Notes: a model not told the origin generated them from the sequence alone. 64,000 nucleotides of DNA from Zanthoxylum bungeanum (GCA_019454045.1 SKCR01033437.1:1-64000); one strand, 5' to 3'. Positions 21,892-34,170 are shown, counted from the first letter of the stretch. Program-made: numbers and translations.

Positions 21892-22165
21892 CAGAAAAAG
21901 GATTTCAGATTTCAGTTTTCAGAAAAGAACTTAGAAAGACAGTTTTAGAAGGAAGTACAAGAAAAAGAAAGATTTTCAGAAAGAGTTTTCAGTTTTCAGA
22001 TTCCCAGTAAATAGTTTTCAGAAACAATATTTTAGAAATAGTTTCCAGAAACCAGAGATTCAAAGCATGATTTTAGAAAGATAAGTTTTATTAAGAGATT
22101 TTCAAAATGAGTTTCAGAAAGAATTTTCAGAAAGCAGTTTCTCAGAAAAAGTATTTTCTAAAAGC
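21892..22165 (+). repeat. Degenerate TTTTCAGA repeat tract in T1
   Basis: Many copies of TTTCAGA/TTTTCAGAAA lie here with irregular spacing. A matching tract follows the minisatellite in T2 (43930-44165), and its complement occurs in T3 (41150-41350). Confidence 0.7.
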
Positions 22166-23991
22166 ATGACATGTTAGAGTAGAGTATGGTTTACAAATCA
22201 TACATATAAATCATGTATTCTAGTAATTCATCTGAGATGCACATAGTTGATGTTAATGCATGATAGCGTGATCACATTCATTTAAGTATATAACTGACGT
22301 TTATATGTATCGTATGTCTACATACAATGAGTATTTTAGAAAACATTGATGGATGATAACATGATATGATAACATGATTATATATATATGAGCACGTGGT
22401 TGCTAATAGTATGAGAATAGAAATAATATTTTATATTACTGATTTGATGATATTTCAATAAAATAAGAGAAAGATAACTATAATAAGTGTCCAAACCAAA
22501 CTGACAAAGAATGAATAGGAAAGTTGAAAGATAGTTGAGTAGCGCAGCAAAAGCGTGAAGAGTTTTTGATGAGGCTGTTAATGATATTGAGACTTAACAC
22601 GTATATTATGGATGTGTGAAAATATAACTAGTAAACTGAACCTGAGATATGTGTGAGAAGACAAAAAGGATTAGTAACAAGTAATATGTTTGTAAATGGA
22701 TAAGACCTAGATAGTTAGCTCAGATCTAATACTTAGTTGCGTGTATTATAAGCATAGTAAACATTTAATGAATGATGAATTGATGATATGTTAAATAGAA
22801 TGGTAAGGAGATAACTTAGATAAGTTACCTGAGCTTAAGATAATAGAGTAAAAAGAAAGATAAGAAGTTAAGAAAATGAAAAGGTGTTATGCTTGTGTGT
22901 GAGCAATGTAGTATAGTGTATTATGACTGTTATGCATACGAGATCTTAAATGTGTTGTGAATTAAAATGGTTCTGTTGCGAATTAAAAACAAAAATTAAA
23001 ACATATAAGAGCTTGTGTATAGGGTTTTAATAACCAATAGATAATTAATGAAAAGATGATATATGTCGTACATGTGATGGTATAGATTATATAAGAATGA
23101 TATATGATTGTAAGATTTGGATATTGTGAAAAGTTCATGATTGATATACATATGATTACAATGATTGCAAATGAGTAAGCTATGAAGCATGTCACAAGAA
23201 AATAGAAAGAGATATGGGTGTGGATGTTCACATAAGAGGAATATAAGAAATGGAATGTTTTCCAATCGATCAGGAAATAGACGGAACAAACAGTTGGTAA
23301 TTTAGAGAATGTGTGAATCACTTAGAAATCCCAGGAGTAAGATGTAAACTGGAACTCAAAACTTGCATGTGTATGTTGCTCAAGGTAGGAGCATAGTTAC
23401 TTACGAAGTCTTATGACTCACTATACTACAGTGTTTGAGTTTTGCAGGTTGGCGACCTAACGGTCGACCGTAGATTTCAGAGTTGCGGAGCAGTCGGATA
23501 GCAGCGTTGCAGTCAATCAGTCACCAGGTCTTGGGGTAAATAAAAAGTCTAATAGTTTATGTTTTATATTGTATAAGTTGAGACGTGCTGAGCACAGATT
23601 CTTATGTTGTAAAAGTTTTTGTATATACGTACTGTCGGGCACGAAGCCCTGGTTGTATTATGTCTTTATGTCTGCATCGCGTATTTGTTGGGCCCTTAGA
23701 TTGCATTGATGTTGTGATTCCAGCCTGAGGCTGAGATTTTATGTTTATGTTGTATATGGATGCTGGCTATATGCCAGGTTGCATGATGTTACGAATACAT
23801 AATGCCGAAATTTTTCTAGAATCAGAGGCTTATGGAGATGGGTTTAGCCTGTCTCCTGCCGGTAACATTGCTGCTAAGGCAGGATGTTACAAGAGTGCTA
23901 CCATTAAAATTAATAATATTATGGAAAATATAATTGCTCATATCGGACATAAATATGATCCGGATTGGCACTCCGAGCACCAACCCTAACA

Positions 23992-24165
23992 GACTGAGAC
24001 TTAGTTCGGCATCAAAAAGGGTGTTGAAACTGAAAACTTGTACGTGACCTCCGAACAAGATTCTTAAGGTGTAAAGCTCATTTTTTATATTATTTTATAA
24101 GTTCTAAGATGCTAAGTACGATGATTCACTTTACTAGGTATGACCAGTATGAACTGAGTGTTACA
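23992..24165 (-). mobile_element. LTR C, outer end
   Basis: On the minus strand the LTR starts TGTAACACTCAG at 24165. Apart from the GACTG duplication at 23992-23996, it is continuous with 15573 once B' is removed. Its other flank is not in the window, so its target duplication cannot be tested. Confidence 0.6.
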
Positions 24166-25505
24166 ATTTTAGAAAATGATTTTGTCAAAATGTACATTTT
24201 TTTTTCAAACCACCAGTCTAGTACCATACCCTCAGCTTTAGCATCCCAAGTTTGTTCAGATAGCCCTAGAGCAATGATCACCCTATAGGCTTATCATTTC
24301 AGTATTCAGTTCCCTCTACTTACGCAGTGCCAAGTTCCACTAAATAGTGTTTCAACTCTCATAGGTTACTATGCTGGTATGTGTTTTCACGATTTCCAGA
24401 TTTGGTTTTATGAGATACAAAGTTCAGCCACGATTATGAATTTTAGACTACTCATACATTTTTTAGCATAGATACATGATTTAGGACAAATTTTATTTTT
24501 CAAATTATTTGTATCTTTCATAAGTTGCATATCATGTTTTCAGATCAAATTATGTCATGAAGTTAAGTTATGTAGATGATGCATTTATTCAAGTCATGTA
24601 GCTTCCAATCAGACAGGTTAAGCTTAGATGTTCATGCCAACTCAAAGATTCATGTTTAGTTCTGGTACTTAGGTTCAGCTTATGTAGCTTCAGGACAGGA
24701 TAAACAGGTTAACATGTCCATAGGTTATAGTTCATGATAGTTTTCCAGGTTATGTCAGTAATCAAGTCATATAACTCGAGTTAATTTCAGGTTCTGTCAT
24801 GTCAACATGTTCTAAGATTTTCATGTCAGATCAGTTCCTAGTCAGGTTGTTGCCATAGTTTTCATGTCAGGTCCACAATATTCATCTATCTTAGTATTTC
24901 ATTTAGTTCATTGTCAATGTTTTACCTCTTCCAGTTTTTTAGCTTTTTTCACTTTCTTTTCAAATTATTCATGAATTGCATTTCAATATTTTCTTTGTCA
25001 TTCTGGCATTCACTCACCAAATCTTTCTAAAGATCTGACATACCTCATTCTTTAGTTTATTTTGCAGGTATTCAGGTTCATACAAGCAGAGGATAGACTT
25101 TGGATGAGACTGGACCTAATGATATTCATTAGACACCATGGTCACCAGAGTCAAGTGTCAGGTCCTGATAGTTATGTTTAAGTCTAGTTTGGCCATTAGG
25201 CCTTATATGTATAAATTGATGTAGTATGTTTGATGGATTATTAAGTTATGTAAGTAATTTATTTTTAGTCATGCATGCTTATGATTATGTTATGTAAATG
25301 CATGTTTAACTTCAAAATATGTTTACCGATATTATAGATATATTCAACAGGTTTTCAGTATTACAGTAATTTATGTGGTGTATGTTCATGTATATGTATG
25401 ATAGCCAAGTATATTAGTAGTCAGTCAGTCAGTTCATGTCAGGGTTCAGGTGATGGCTAGGTCATCTACTGCCGATCATATTCCTGGATTTTCCGGGGTG
25501 TGACG
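24166..25505 (+). mobile_element. LTR D, 3' part (T-like long LTR)
   Basis: The sequence is non-coding, rich in CATGTCAG/TTTTCAG motifs, with CATTCACTCACC near 25010 and an end CTGGATTTTCCGGGGTGTGACG at 25505. This recalls the T2 end (CTCCCGGATTGGGGATGTTACA). The final CG replaces the expected CA. LTR C interrupts it on the left, so its start is not visible. Confidence 0.5.
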
Positions 25506-25639
25506 GTAAGATAGAATATGATATGATAAATTGGATTGGATTATATTACATTTAATATTACATTGGATTGTAAAAATAATTATTTATATAGACTCTGTGT
25601 TGATTTTATGATTTGTCTTATGATGAGGTGATAAATTAT
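25506..25639. other. AT-rich junction, nothing recognised
   Basis: A short AT-rich stretch between LTR D and the copia fragment. I see no gene or repeat. Confidence 0.4.
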
Positions 25640-27040
25640 GATTTTAATGTGGTGGAAAACATACCATAAGATGGTTCTGATATTAATCTCTATACACTGG
25701 TTTCTGAAGTGAATCTGGTGGGTTCTAACACAAGAGATTGGTGGATTTATACAGATTCCACTCGACATATGTGCTCAGATAAGAGTATGTTTTCTTTATT
25801 TGAGCTAGTTGTTAATGGAGAAAAGTTGTATATAGGAAATTAAACAACAAATGAGATAAATGGTTAACGTAAGGTGATTCTGAAAATGACTTCTGGGAAA
25901 TATCTAACCTTGAAAAATATTTTATATGTACCTGAAATTCGTAAAAATCTTATGTCTAAATCACTTCTAAACTAGCATGGCTTCCAAATGGTGTTCGAGT
26001 CTGATAATGTAGTTTTAACTAAGAATGTGATGTATGTGGGAAAATGGTATGTATCTGATGGGATTTTAAGCTCAATGTAATGGTTATGAAATCCATGAAT
26101 ATTAATAGAGCAAGTTCTTCCGCTTATATCATTGAGTATTCTGATCTATGGCACGATAGATTAGGACAAGTTAATTGTTATTCATTACGTAAATTAATTA
26201 ACATGAATCATAAATCCATTTTCGAGATTAATAATAAACGTAAGTGTGAAACTTGTGTTGATGCAAAACTAACAAGGATATCTAATCAGAGTATTATAAG
26301 AAACACTAAACCACTTCATTTGATTCACACTGATTTATATAATTTTAAATCCATACAGTCAATGGGTGGTAGTAAATTTTTTATTACCTTTATAGATGAG
26401 TGCACAAAATATTTATATTTGTATCTATTGAAAAGCAAAAATATATAGAGAAATTTCTTCTTTATAAGAATGAAGTTGAGAATCGACTAAATAGAAGAAT
26501 TAAGGAGTTGAGAAGTGATCGAAGTAGAGAGTATGTTGTTAATTTTGAATCATTTTGTGAAAAATATGGAATCGTACATCAAACCACAGCTCCTTACTCA
26601 CCTAAATCCAATGAGATTGCTGAACGAAAAAATTATACCTTGAAGAAAATGATGAATGCAATGGTAATTAGTTCCGAATTACCTCAGAATATATGGGGTG
26701 AAGCTGTTGTATCAGCTAATTACCTTTTAAATAAAGTATCACGGAAAGAAACATGAAATATACCGTATGAAATTTGGAAAGGTAAAGTACATTCCTATAA
26801 AATTTTACGAGTGTGAGGGTGTTTTGCTGAAGTGACAATTCCTCCACCAAAGAAGGTTAAGATAGGATCAAAAGCTGTTGATTGTATTTTCATCGTATAT
26901 GCACATAATAGCAGTGCTTATATATTTCTTGTGCATGAATCTAATACACTAGATATTCACAAGAATACGATAATTTAATTGAGGAATACTTCGTTCTTCG
27001 AACACGTCTTTCCCTATAAATCTGATTTAAGTTTTCATAA
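25640..27040 (+). pseudogene. Ty1/copia protease-integrase fragment
   Basis: The protease region reads WWIYTDSTRHMCSD near 25740, where copia proteases have a DSGAT-like motif, then a LKNILYVPEIRKNLMS block near 25910. The 26080-26448 frame holds the integrase finger (DLWHDRLGQVN; CETC). The core continues in 26400-26756 with LRSDRSREY and SNEIAERKN, and a decayed C-terminal part with an SSAYIFLVHES block runs to about 27040. There is no LTR, gag or RT. Stops and shifts occur throughout. Its sequence differs from families A and B, so it is a third copia lineage. Confidence 0.85.
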
Positions 27041-27059
27041 ATGAGCACATGAGGCTATC

Positions 27060-27660
27060 GTTCAATATAAATTTCTTGTTCATCTTCTTGAATTTCTTCT
27101 TGCTCACGGCCCTGACTATTCAACATGCTTCTATTATATGTAAAATCTATAAATAGTAAACAATCCTCCCAAGACTTCAAATTCTTACTAACAATAGTAC
27201 ATAATAATTACGACAAAGTCATATTCACTACCTCTGTTTGCCCATTTGTTTATGGCTGACAAATATAGTAGAAAATCATACCTTAGTTCCTAAATTACCC
27301 CATAAGACCTTCCAAAAGTAGCTTAATAACTTAACGTCACGGTCATAAACAATACTCCTAGGAACTCCATGGAGTCGTACTATCTCTCTAAAGAATAACT
27401 CACCAATGTTAGTGGCATCATCTGTCTTATAATGTGCAATGAAATGTGCCATCTTGCTAAACTTATCCATTATCACAAAAATTGAGTCCTTATCCTTCTT
27501 AGTCTTTCTAAAATAAAATCCATAGAAATACCAATCCAAAGTTCCCTAGGTACTGGAAAATGGGTATATAATCCATGATGTAAAACCCTTGATTTGGCCT
27601 TCCTACATGTACTACATCTATTACAAATATGTATGACATCTTTTTTCATCATAGGTCAAT
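27060..27660 (-). pseudogene. Gypsy integrase fragment (chromovirus-like)
   Basis: On the minus strand the finger's CNRCSTCRKAKS is near 27605. The core follows: [50 protein letters not shown]. After a stop at 27275 comes NGQTEVVNMTLS, then SWEDCLLFIDFTYNRS. The first catalytic Asp of the core falls where the frame is shifted near 27540. It is broken and runs into the copia fragment near 27050. Confidence 0.83.
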
Positions 27661-27894
27661 AAAAATACTCATGCAAAAATATCTAAGGTCTTAACTACCC
27701 TAAAATGTCCCATCCCCCCATCATGTTCCTCGCGCACTATCAACTCACACATAGAATAAGATATAATGCACAATTTACCGTCATTAAATAAATAAAATTC
27801 TTATAAAATTTCTCATATGCTCCCTTACTATAATTTTAAAACAAGTCACGTAATAATATGCTTACAAGTCCTTAATATATTCAAATCCAAGCAA

Positions 27895-28170
27895 TCAGGC
27901 ATTCAACAAGTTCAAAAGTTCATACCAGCGAGACAACGTATTAGCAACTACATTTTCCTTACCTTGTTTGTAGCGATTGACATATGAAAAAGACTCCAAG
28001 AACTTCATCCACTTAGCATGGCGTTTATTCAACTTGCATTGACCTTTGATGTGCTTGAGTGAATCATGGTCAGTGTGTATCACAAATTCCTTAGGCCATA
28101 AGTACTGTTGCCAAGTCTCCAAAGCTCTCACTAAAGCATAAATTTCCTTATCGTATGTGGAGTAATTCAA
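27895..28170 (-). pseudogene. Gypsy RNase H fragment
   Basis: The frame reads [36 protein letters not shown] and [12 protein letters not shown], the RT-linked RNase H of plant gypsy elements, with a recognisable TDH motif. It lies between RT and integrase in normal order. 27661-27894 is the decayed connection, with no clear frame. Confidence 0.85.
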
Positions 28171-28319
28171 GGTCGCCCAATTGAACTTTTCACTAAAATT
28201 AGCAATAGCCTCTTCTCCTGCATCATTACTACATCGATTCCTGTCCTTGAAGCATCACACTCAATCTCGAAAGTTTGGTTAAAATTAGGTAAAATAAGTA
28301 TAAATGTAGTGCATAAACA

Positions 28320-28858
28320 TTACTTAAGCAATAAAAATGCTTCATCTTGTTCCTTATCCCAATTAAAATAAATATTTTTCTTTATTACCTCTATGAGTGG
28401 TACGACAATGGTACTAAAATCTTTCACAAAACACCTATAGAAGCTAGCTGAGCCATGGAAACTCCTAACCTCTATTGCATTCGTAGGTGTTGTCCAATCT
28501 TTGATGGCTTTAATCTTTTTCTCATTTACTTCAATTCCCTGTCCTCTTACAATATATCTAAGAAATACCACTTTCTCCATATAAAATGAGCATTTCTTAA
28601 AGTTAGCATATAATGACTCTTGATGGAAAACAGTAAGTACACTACACAAGTGTTCTATATGTGCATCTAGACTCGTGTTGTACACTAGTATGTCATCAAA
28701 ATAAATAACCACAAATTTGCCTAAGAATGGACGCAAAATATGATTCATAAGTCATATAAATGTACTAGATGCATTTTAAGACTAAACAACATAACTAACT
28801 ATCAATACAATCCATATTTAGTTTTAAATGCAGTTTTCCATTCATCGCCGACACACTC
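28320..28858 (-). pseudogene. Gypsy reverse transcriptase, C-terminal two thirds
   Basis: The frame begins GDEWKTAFKTKYGLY near 28850, shifts past two stops, and continues as the open frame 28748-28320: HILRPFLGKFVVIYFDDILVY with catalytic YFDD, then SLYANFKKCSFYMEKVVFL and VRSFHGSASFYR. The match is to chromovirus-type plant gypsy (Reina-like). RT N-terminus, protease and gag are missing: at about 28858 the sequence jumps to LTR-like DNA. Confidence 0.85.
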
Positions 28859-29342
28859 AAAAAATGGTTCTTTACTCCCAAATATAAGAGTGTCGATGTA
28901 ATAAAATAACCCAGTAAGTCCAAGGTCGATTCACAGGAAATAAATTTAATAGGATAAAATAAAAATTCATCTGATAAAATAAAAATAATAAAATAAAAAT
29001 AGTAAGATTATGGGATCCACTCTTGATAATTCAAACATAAATAATTTTTATTTTTTATAAAATATAAATTATAATTATTTTCCAATCAATTTATTTCATG
29101 ATTATCAGGTATTACTCATGCCAACACATGAAATCTGTCATGTCGATAATTAGTCATGCCAATGTACTAATTATGCCAAAACATGTGGAATCGTGTTGTC
29201 TATAACTAATCTAGATTTTAATAGTCAACACTCTTATATTCATAGGATTCAAGTATTATCTATGTCAATCGGGGATTGCCTACACAGCTAGTCAAGAGTC
29301 TTCTATAAATTGGAAAGAGTACGAATTTATCTGAGAAATAAT
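28859..29342 (-). mobile_element. LTR-like sequence H, inner part
   Basis: AT-rich and non-coding. On the minus strand it ends with a GACCTTGGACTTACTGGG...ATTACATCGACACTC stretch, the kind of sequence found just before primer-binding sites of some plant gypsy elements. It appears continuous with 39377-40036 and 47387-47545 once the nested insertions are removed, and may be the 5' LTR of the neighbouring gypsy fragment. Confidence 0.4.
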
Positions 29343-31206
29343 TCTTAGTCTCTAAGACATGCTTCCAAGATCCTAAACATGATTCTAAGTGTGAATTAAT
29401 CAAGTAAAGTTGCGGAAATACTTACATTGATTTTGGGAGAAATTTCAAAAATTTCCTTTGTAGGATGAAGCTCCAAGCTTTTGATTGTGTTGTTTGACCC
29501 TTGGGTGAGTTTCCCTAACATCTCTTTTGACTCTTCAAGTGCTAGATTGATGAAAATTTTGAAGCAACATTTTCCACCATGAGAGAAGAGAATTCAGCCA
29601 TTGAGAGAAAAGACAGAGATGAGTGAATAGTTGGTTTCAAGAGTGTGTGTGTGTGTTAAATGAATCAAATTTATTAATGCCAACTACTTCCATCAAAGTG
29701 AGACATTTGATATAAGTCATGGGTCCCACCTCATGTAAATTCAAAATTTAAGTTGGCTTCTCCAACACACAACTAGACTTGGGCTCGGGTTTGTTTAATT
29801 CTGAATTAAACCAATTTGCCGTCGCTACATAATTAAATCCAATTTAATTAAATAATTATGCCTCGTAAAATTATTACGATAGTCGCTTTCGAATTAATTC
29901 TAAATTAATTCGTTAGCCCGAATTAAAATCCAATTTTAATTTCGTATTGAAATCCGATTTCAATTAATATATCCAATATATTATTTTAGCCCAAATAAAT
30001 ATATTAAATAGAAAAATCCAATTTAACTATTAAATTTATTTTATCGATTAATTCTAAATTAATCGCGTTCTCTCATCTATACGAATTTAATCCCAGATTA
30101 ATTCTTGCCGCAATTAATCCCAGATTAATTTTCTCTCTTATTATTAATCCCAGATTAATTTTATTCGAGTCAAATGTCATTGGTGAATCTTTGGGAAACG
30201 ACCTAAGAGATTCTTGGATATGTTGGCAGTAAATATGATTGTCGGACTATCCGAACACGTGCGTACCCCGTACCACGTTCTCACCGATTTACAAGACATG
30301 GTTAGCTTCTAGCAAAGCACATTGCCTACCCAATTCTCCAGAAATATTCATCGAGGAATATAATATGTATCAAGCGTAGTAATACTAATATAATGCGTAA
30401 TACGATCGGGTATCGGATGTCACATGCTAGGCCTAGGGCTGGCTCTCTGTATGCCCCGTACTAAGCATATATCGCATCCCGAGTAACTAGTCTCTGTAAT
30501 CAAAAATTCATAACCTAGTCATACTTTCCCTAAAGCTACATCTTTTAAGAGTACTAGTTTCGTATCCTGTGTGACCATCATCTCCATATGACTGAAGTGA
30601 TACTCTTATCTTGACATCACATCCAATACACTACGATTCTCAGTAAACCTAATACAGGTGTACACAGAACCTGTTAAAGCTCCAGACGACCAATACCAAA
30701 GTAAACTGATTGTCGCAAGTAATAGCGACATAAGTCTCAGGTTAAAGATCACATACACCTACCCTGATTCAGATTCCCATAGACACATAGTCATACTACC
30801 GATGGGATTCTGAGTGGGTCTATCCAGAGCGAACTGTTCCTGATCTAACGGCTAAAAGAACCTCTTATTACACTTGCATAAGTATCCAATACCTAAATAT
30901 ATGAGAACTATGTCGTTAAGCTTCCATAACGCATACAAGTGTAATACTAGTCTATTCTGCATTATCAATGTCCAGTCTCGATAATACTTCGACTAGGGAT
31001 ATTTAATGATTAAATCGTCTGTGGATTAATATTTTCTTATATCTTATTAATCTGATTTAACCATATGGACTTTTATCATTAATATATCAAAGTAATCCAA
31101 TTACAATAATGATAAAATAGTAATTTCCTTTTGTCACATAGTTAATTTGTACAAAAACACAATGTCTTTTACAAATAGTGATGTTATGGGTCATAATTAT
31201 CCAATA
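29343..31206 (-). mobile_element. 3' LTR of family-A element
   Basis: It matches 37501-39371. Its left terminus reads TCTTAGTC where the 5' LTR has TGTTAGTC; its right terminus CCAATA stands for CCAACA. It includes the hairpin array at 29830-30159. Confidence 0.92.
29830..30159 (-). repeat. Hairpin array in the 3' LTR of family A
   Basis: Perfect stems with 3-nt loops at 29830-29850 (9 bp, CCA), 29890-29912 (10, CTA), 29921-29941 (9, CCA), 29946-29964 (8, CCG), 29965-29983 (8, CCA), 30045-30065 (9, CTA), 30112-30130 (8, CCA) and 30143-30159 (7, CCA). On the element strand the loops are TGG, TAG or CGG. The order matches the array at 17199-17419. Confidence 0.88.
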
Positions 31207-31225
31207 ATCTCCCACTTGGCTCATA
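31207..31225 (-). other. Polypurine tract of family-A element
   Basis: On the minus strand AGCCAAGTGGGAGAT lies immediately before the 3' LTR. The same tract precedes the LTRs at 16151 and 63402. Confidence 0.75.
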
Positions 31226-31382
31226 GCCAATCACTCAAGTATCTAACACCTGAACTATGTACATGTCGTTCAAACTTTTGCTGAGATATAGCCTTCGTTA
31301 GCGGATCTGCAATGTTATCATCTGATGCGATCTTTTAGATCTTCACATCGCCACGATGTATGATCTCACGAATCAGATGAAA

Positions 31383-31706
31383 TCATCGAAGTACATGCTT
31401 GGATCTTTGATGAGACCATGGTTCGTTAGCTTGTGCGATAGCCCCATTATTGTCACAATACAAAGGTACGGGCTCAGCTGCTAACGGAACTACTTCTAAT
31501 CCAATTAGGAATTTACGGATCCAAACTGCTTCTTTTTCTGCCTCAGCTGCAGCAATATATTCCGCTTCAATTATTGAATCGGCAACAGTCACTTGCTTGG
31601 ATGATTTCCATCTCACTGCTCTATTGTTCAAACAAAATATATACCCTAATTGCGACTTACAGTCATTTTTATCGGTTTGGAAACTTGCATCGGTGAACCC
31701 AGTCAC
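31383..31706 (-). pseudogene. Copia RNase H (family A)
   Basis: The frame reads GFTDASFQTDKNDCKSQLGYIF with the first Asp, then SIIEAEYIAAAEAEKEAVWIRKF with the Glu, and LYCDNNGAIAQANEP with the next Asp, ending HQRSKHVLR. The remaining C-terminal part to 31230 is shifted. It would degrade the RNA strand during reverse transcription. The acidic residues seen are intact. Confidence 0.9.
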
Positions 31707-31715
31707 CTCAAGTTC

Positions 31716-32737
31716 TCATTCCCCATAGACTAAGAAAGCATCCTTAATTCGTCTAAGATACTTAAGGATGTTCTTTATAGCAATCCAGTGACCATCACTT
31801 GGATCGGCCTGATAACGACTACACATGCTCAAAGCATATGAGACATCAGGTCGCGTACATATCATGGCGTACATTATCGATCCGATTGGTGAAGCATACG
31901 GGATTCGAATCATTGCATCTCTCTCATATTGTGTTTTAAGACATATATCCTTATATAGAGAGACGCCATGTGACACCGGAAGCAGCCCCTTCTTGGACTG
32001 ATCCATGTTGAATCTCTTCAACACTTTGTCAATATACGAGCTCTGGGAGAGTGCCAACAGCTTTCTAGATCTATCCCGGTAGATCTTTATTCCTAGAATA
32101 AAGGTTGTCTCTCCTAGGTTTTTCATGGAGAATTTTAATGAAAACCAAGCTTTCACCGATTGAGCATGGGAATGTCATTGCCAATAAGTAATACATCATC
32201 AACGTATAGGACAATGAATGTCAGTGCGCTCCCACTAACCTTCTTATATACACAAGAATCATCTTCGTTTTGAATGAAACCATATTTTTTTATGATCTCA
32301 TCAAAACGTTGGTTCCAAGAACGCGATGCTTGCTTTAATCCATAAATGGATCGATTTAACTTGCAAACCTTGTTTGCATGTTTTGGTACCACAAAACCAT
32401 CATATTATTGCATATAAACATCCTTCAAAAGGTTTCCGTTAAGGAAAGCGGTTTTGACGTCCATCTGCCATATTTTATAATCGAAATATGCAGCAATAGT
32501 AAGCATTATCCGAATGGACTTAATCATGGCAACAGGTGAAAATGTCTCATCGTAATCGACATCATGTCGTTGACGATACCCTTTAGCTACAAGCCTAGCT
32601 TTGTACGTTTGTATGTTGTCTTCCATGTCTGTCTTCTTTTTGAAGACCCATTTACAACCAATAGGCTTAATGCCTTCTGGTGTATCAACTAGTGTCCAAA
32701 CTTGGTTGGTATACATGGAATCCATTTCGAAATTCAT
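31716..32737 (-). pseudogene. Copia reverse transcriptase (family A)
   Basis: Three open pieces in order. 32737-32405 holds NQVWTLVDTPEGIKPIGCKWVFKKK, ARLVAKGYRQRHDVDYDETFSPVA and WQMDVKTAFLNGNL. 32392-32153 holds KLNRSIYGLKQASRSWN and catalytic YVDDVLLIGND near 32206. 32156-31716 holds FSMKNLGETTFILGIKIYRD and the thumb with RPDVSYALS. A stop lies between the first two, and a small frame overlap between the last two. The catalytic motif is intact. Confidence 0.93.
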
Positions 32738-32739
32738 GG

Positions 32740-34019
32740 CTCCTTGCCATAAAGCGGAGTCGATACCTTGTATCGCTTCCTCATACGTAGCCAGTTCATC
32801 TTCCTCAATAAGATTAATGTCTACATGAGGTGAGATCAGAAACTCATTCCTCTCAGGTTATTTTCTGACTCTCTCCGACTTACGCGGTTCTTGTGTATTA
32901 GAAGATTATGGAACAGTCTCATCCCTGATGGATTATTCGTGTTTCGTGAGGGGGTTGGTGCCAGGAACATTATCACTCTGATTTTCATCGAGTTCTACTT
33001 TCCTCTCACTTACCACTGCATTTATGAATTCCTTTTCTGGGAAAACTGCATAAAGAGCAAAAAATATTTTTATCTCTTGTGGGTTGTAGAAGTAATATCC
33101 TTTGGTTTTCCTAGGATAACCTACAAATAGGCACTTATCCGATTTGGGTTCTAGTTTGGTACTATCCAAACGTTTAACATATGCCCAGTATCCCCAAATC
33201 TTCAGGAATGAGAAACCCGATTTCTTTCCTTTCCATATTTCATATGGAGTATGTCCAACAGACTTTGATGGAACCTTATTCAAAATAAGTATTTCATTGT
33301 TTATGTGTATCCCCAGAAGGAAATCGGTAGCTCTGTGCGACTCATTATTGACCTTACCATGTCCAACAAAGTTTGATTTCTCCGTTCAGACAAACCGTTC
33401 AATTGAGGTGGTTCCGGAAGGAGTCCACTGTGAAAGAATACCATATTCTTTCAAGTAATCTTGAAACTCATTGCTCAAGTATTCTCCACCACGGTCCGAC
33501 CGCAATGTTTTAATACTTTTGCCAGTCTATTTTTCTACTTTGTGTCGAAACTCTTTGAATTTCTCAAAAGTTTCCGACTTGTGTTTCATAAGATACACAT
33601 AACCATAACGCGATGCATCATCCGTAAAGGTTATGAAGTATTCATATCCACCTCTAGCCTGGCTAGACATGGGCACTATGAACGAGGGCTAACAACTTGG
33701 TGGCACATACATTTTTACCACTAAAAGATGTTTTAGGAATTTTGCCTAACAAATAAGATTCGCAGATATCATATGAATTATGGTCAAATCCGTCCAAGTA
33801 TCCATTCTTCGAAAGTGTGGATATACGAGTCTTGTTAATGTGTCCCAAACGATAATGCCATAAATAAGTTTCATCTGTATTACTCAATTTGAGCCTTTTA
33901 TTTGTCATGTTATATGTTTGAGATTCGTTTATATTCAAAATATAAAGACCGTTATTTATATCTGCTGTACATATCTCAATATCATCTTTATAACAAAACA
34001 CCAGTGTTCCAGAATACAA
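32740..34019 (-). pseudogene. Copia integrase (family A, decayed)
   Basis: 34019-33663 has the GAG-pre-integrase part and the finger: WHYRLGHINKTRI, then ICESYLLGK where the second Cys has become Tyr. The catalytic core between 33660 and 33290 is badly broken, though LNGLSERRNQTLLD and an LRSDRGGEY-like remnant can be followed. 33283-32933 is the C-terminal part (HTPYEIWKGKK, CLFVGYPRKTKGYYFYNP). The rest to 32740 is a variable, acidic linker to RT with several stops. Confidence 0.83.
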
Positions 34020-34170
34020 AGGTATACCCGCATTGGGTTAAACTAGATACAGAGATTATACTTCTAGTCAAACTAGGTACAAAATAACAGTCGCCTAATG
34101 TAAGTACATGCCCCAATGGCAGATTCAAAACATAGGTGCCAATGGCCAAAACGACGACTCTCGTCCCATT

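Larger units (their letters stand above)
19046..23891 (+). mobile_element. Solo LTR T1, 4.8 kb
   Basis: The ends are TGTAACATCC and GGATGTTACA, perfect inverted termini. Flanks AGGGT (19041-19045) and AGAGT (23892-23896) match at 4 of 5 bases, an aged target duplication. There is no PBS, polypurine tract or pol. Terminal sequence and length suit the long LTRs of chromovirus-type (Tekay/Del-like) gypsy elements, but lineage is inferred without coding sequence. It sits in B'. It contains a TATA box, a GC-rich leader (19540-19640), an 18-bp minisatellite and a TTTCAGA-rich tract. The open frames at 19479-19844 and 21697-22010 lie in these and are not taken as genes. Confidence 0.87.
15574..23991 (-). 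mobile_element. Family-B solo LTR B' (interrupted twice)
   Basis: On the minus strand it starts TGTTAGGGTTGGTGCTCG at 23991 (compare 56677) and ends CCCCAACA at 15574 (compare 49794). GACTG occurs at both 15569-15573 and 23992-23996, a perfect 5-bp target duplication, with no internal region, so this is a solo LTR. Its surviving pieces are 15574-16115, 18071-19045 and 23892-23991. A family-A LTR fragment replaces about 900 bp of its middle, and solo LTR T1 splits its 5' part. Confidence 0.88.

Noticed and set aside
22983..23321. 112-residue hydrophobic ORF resembling a membrane protein
   Set aside because: AT-rich reverse frame within a solo LTR; hydrophobicity follows from T-rich codons.
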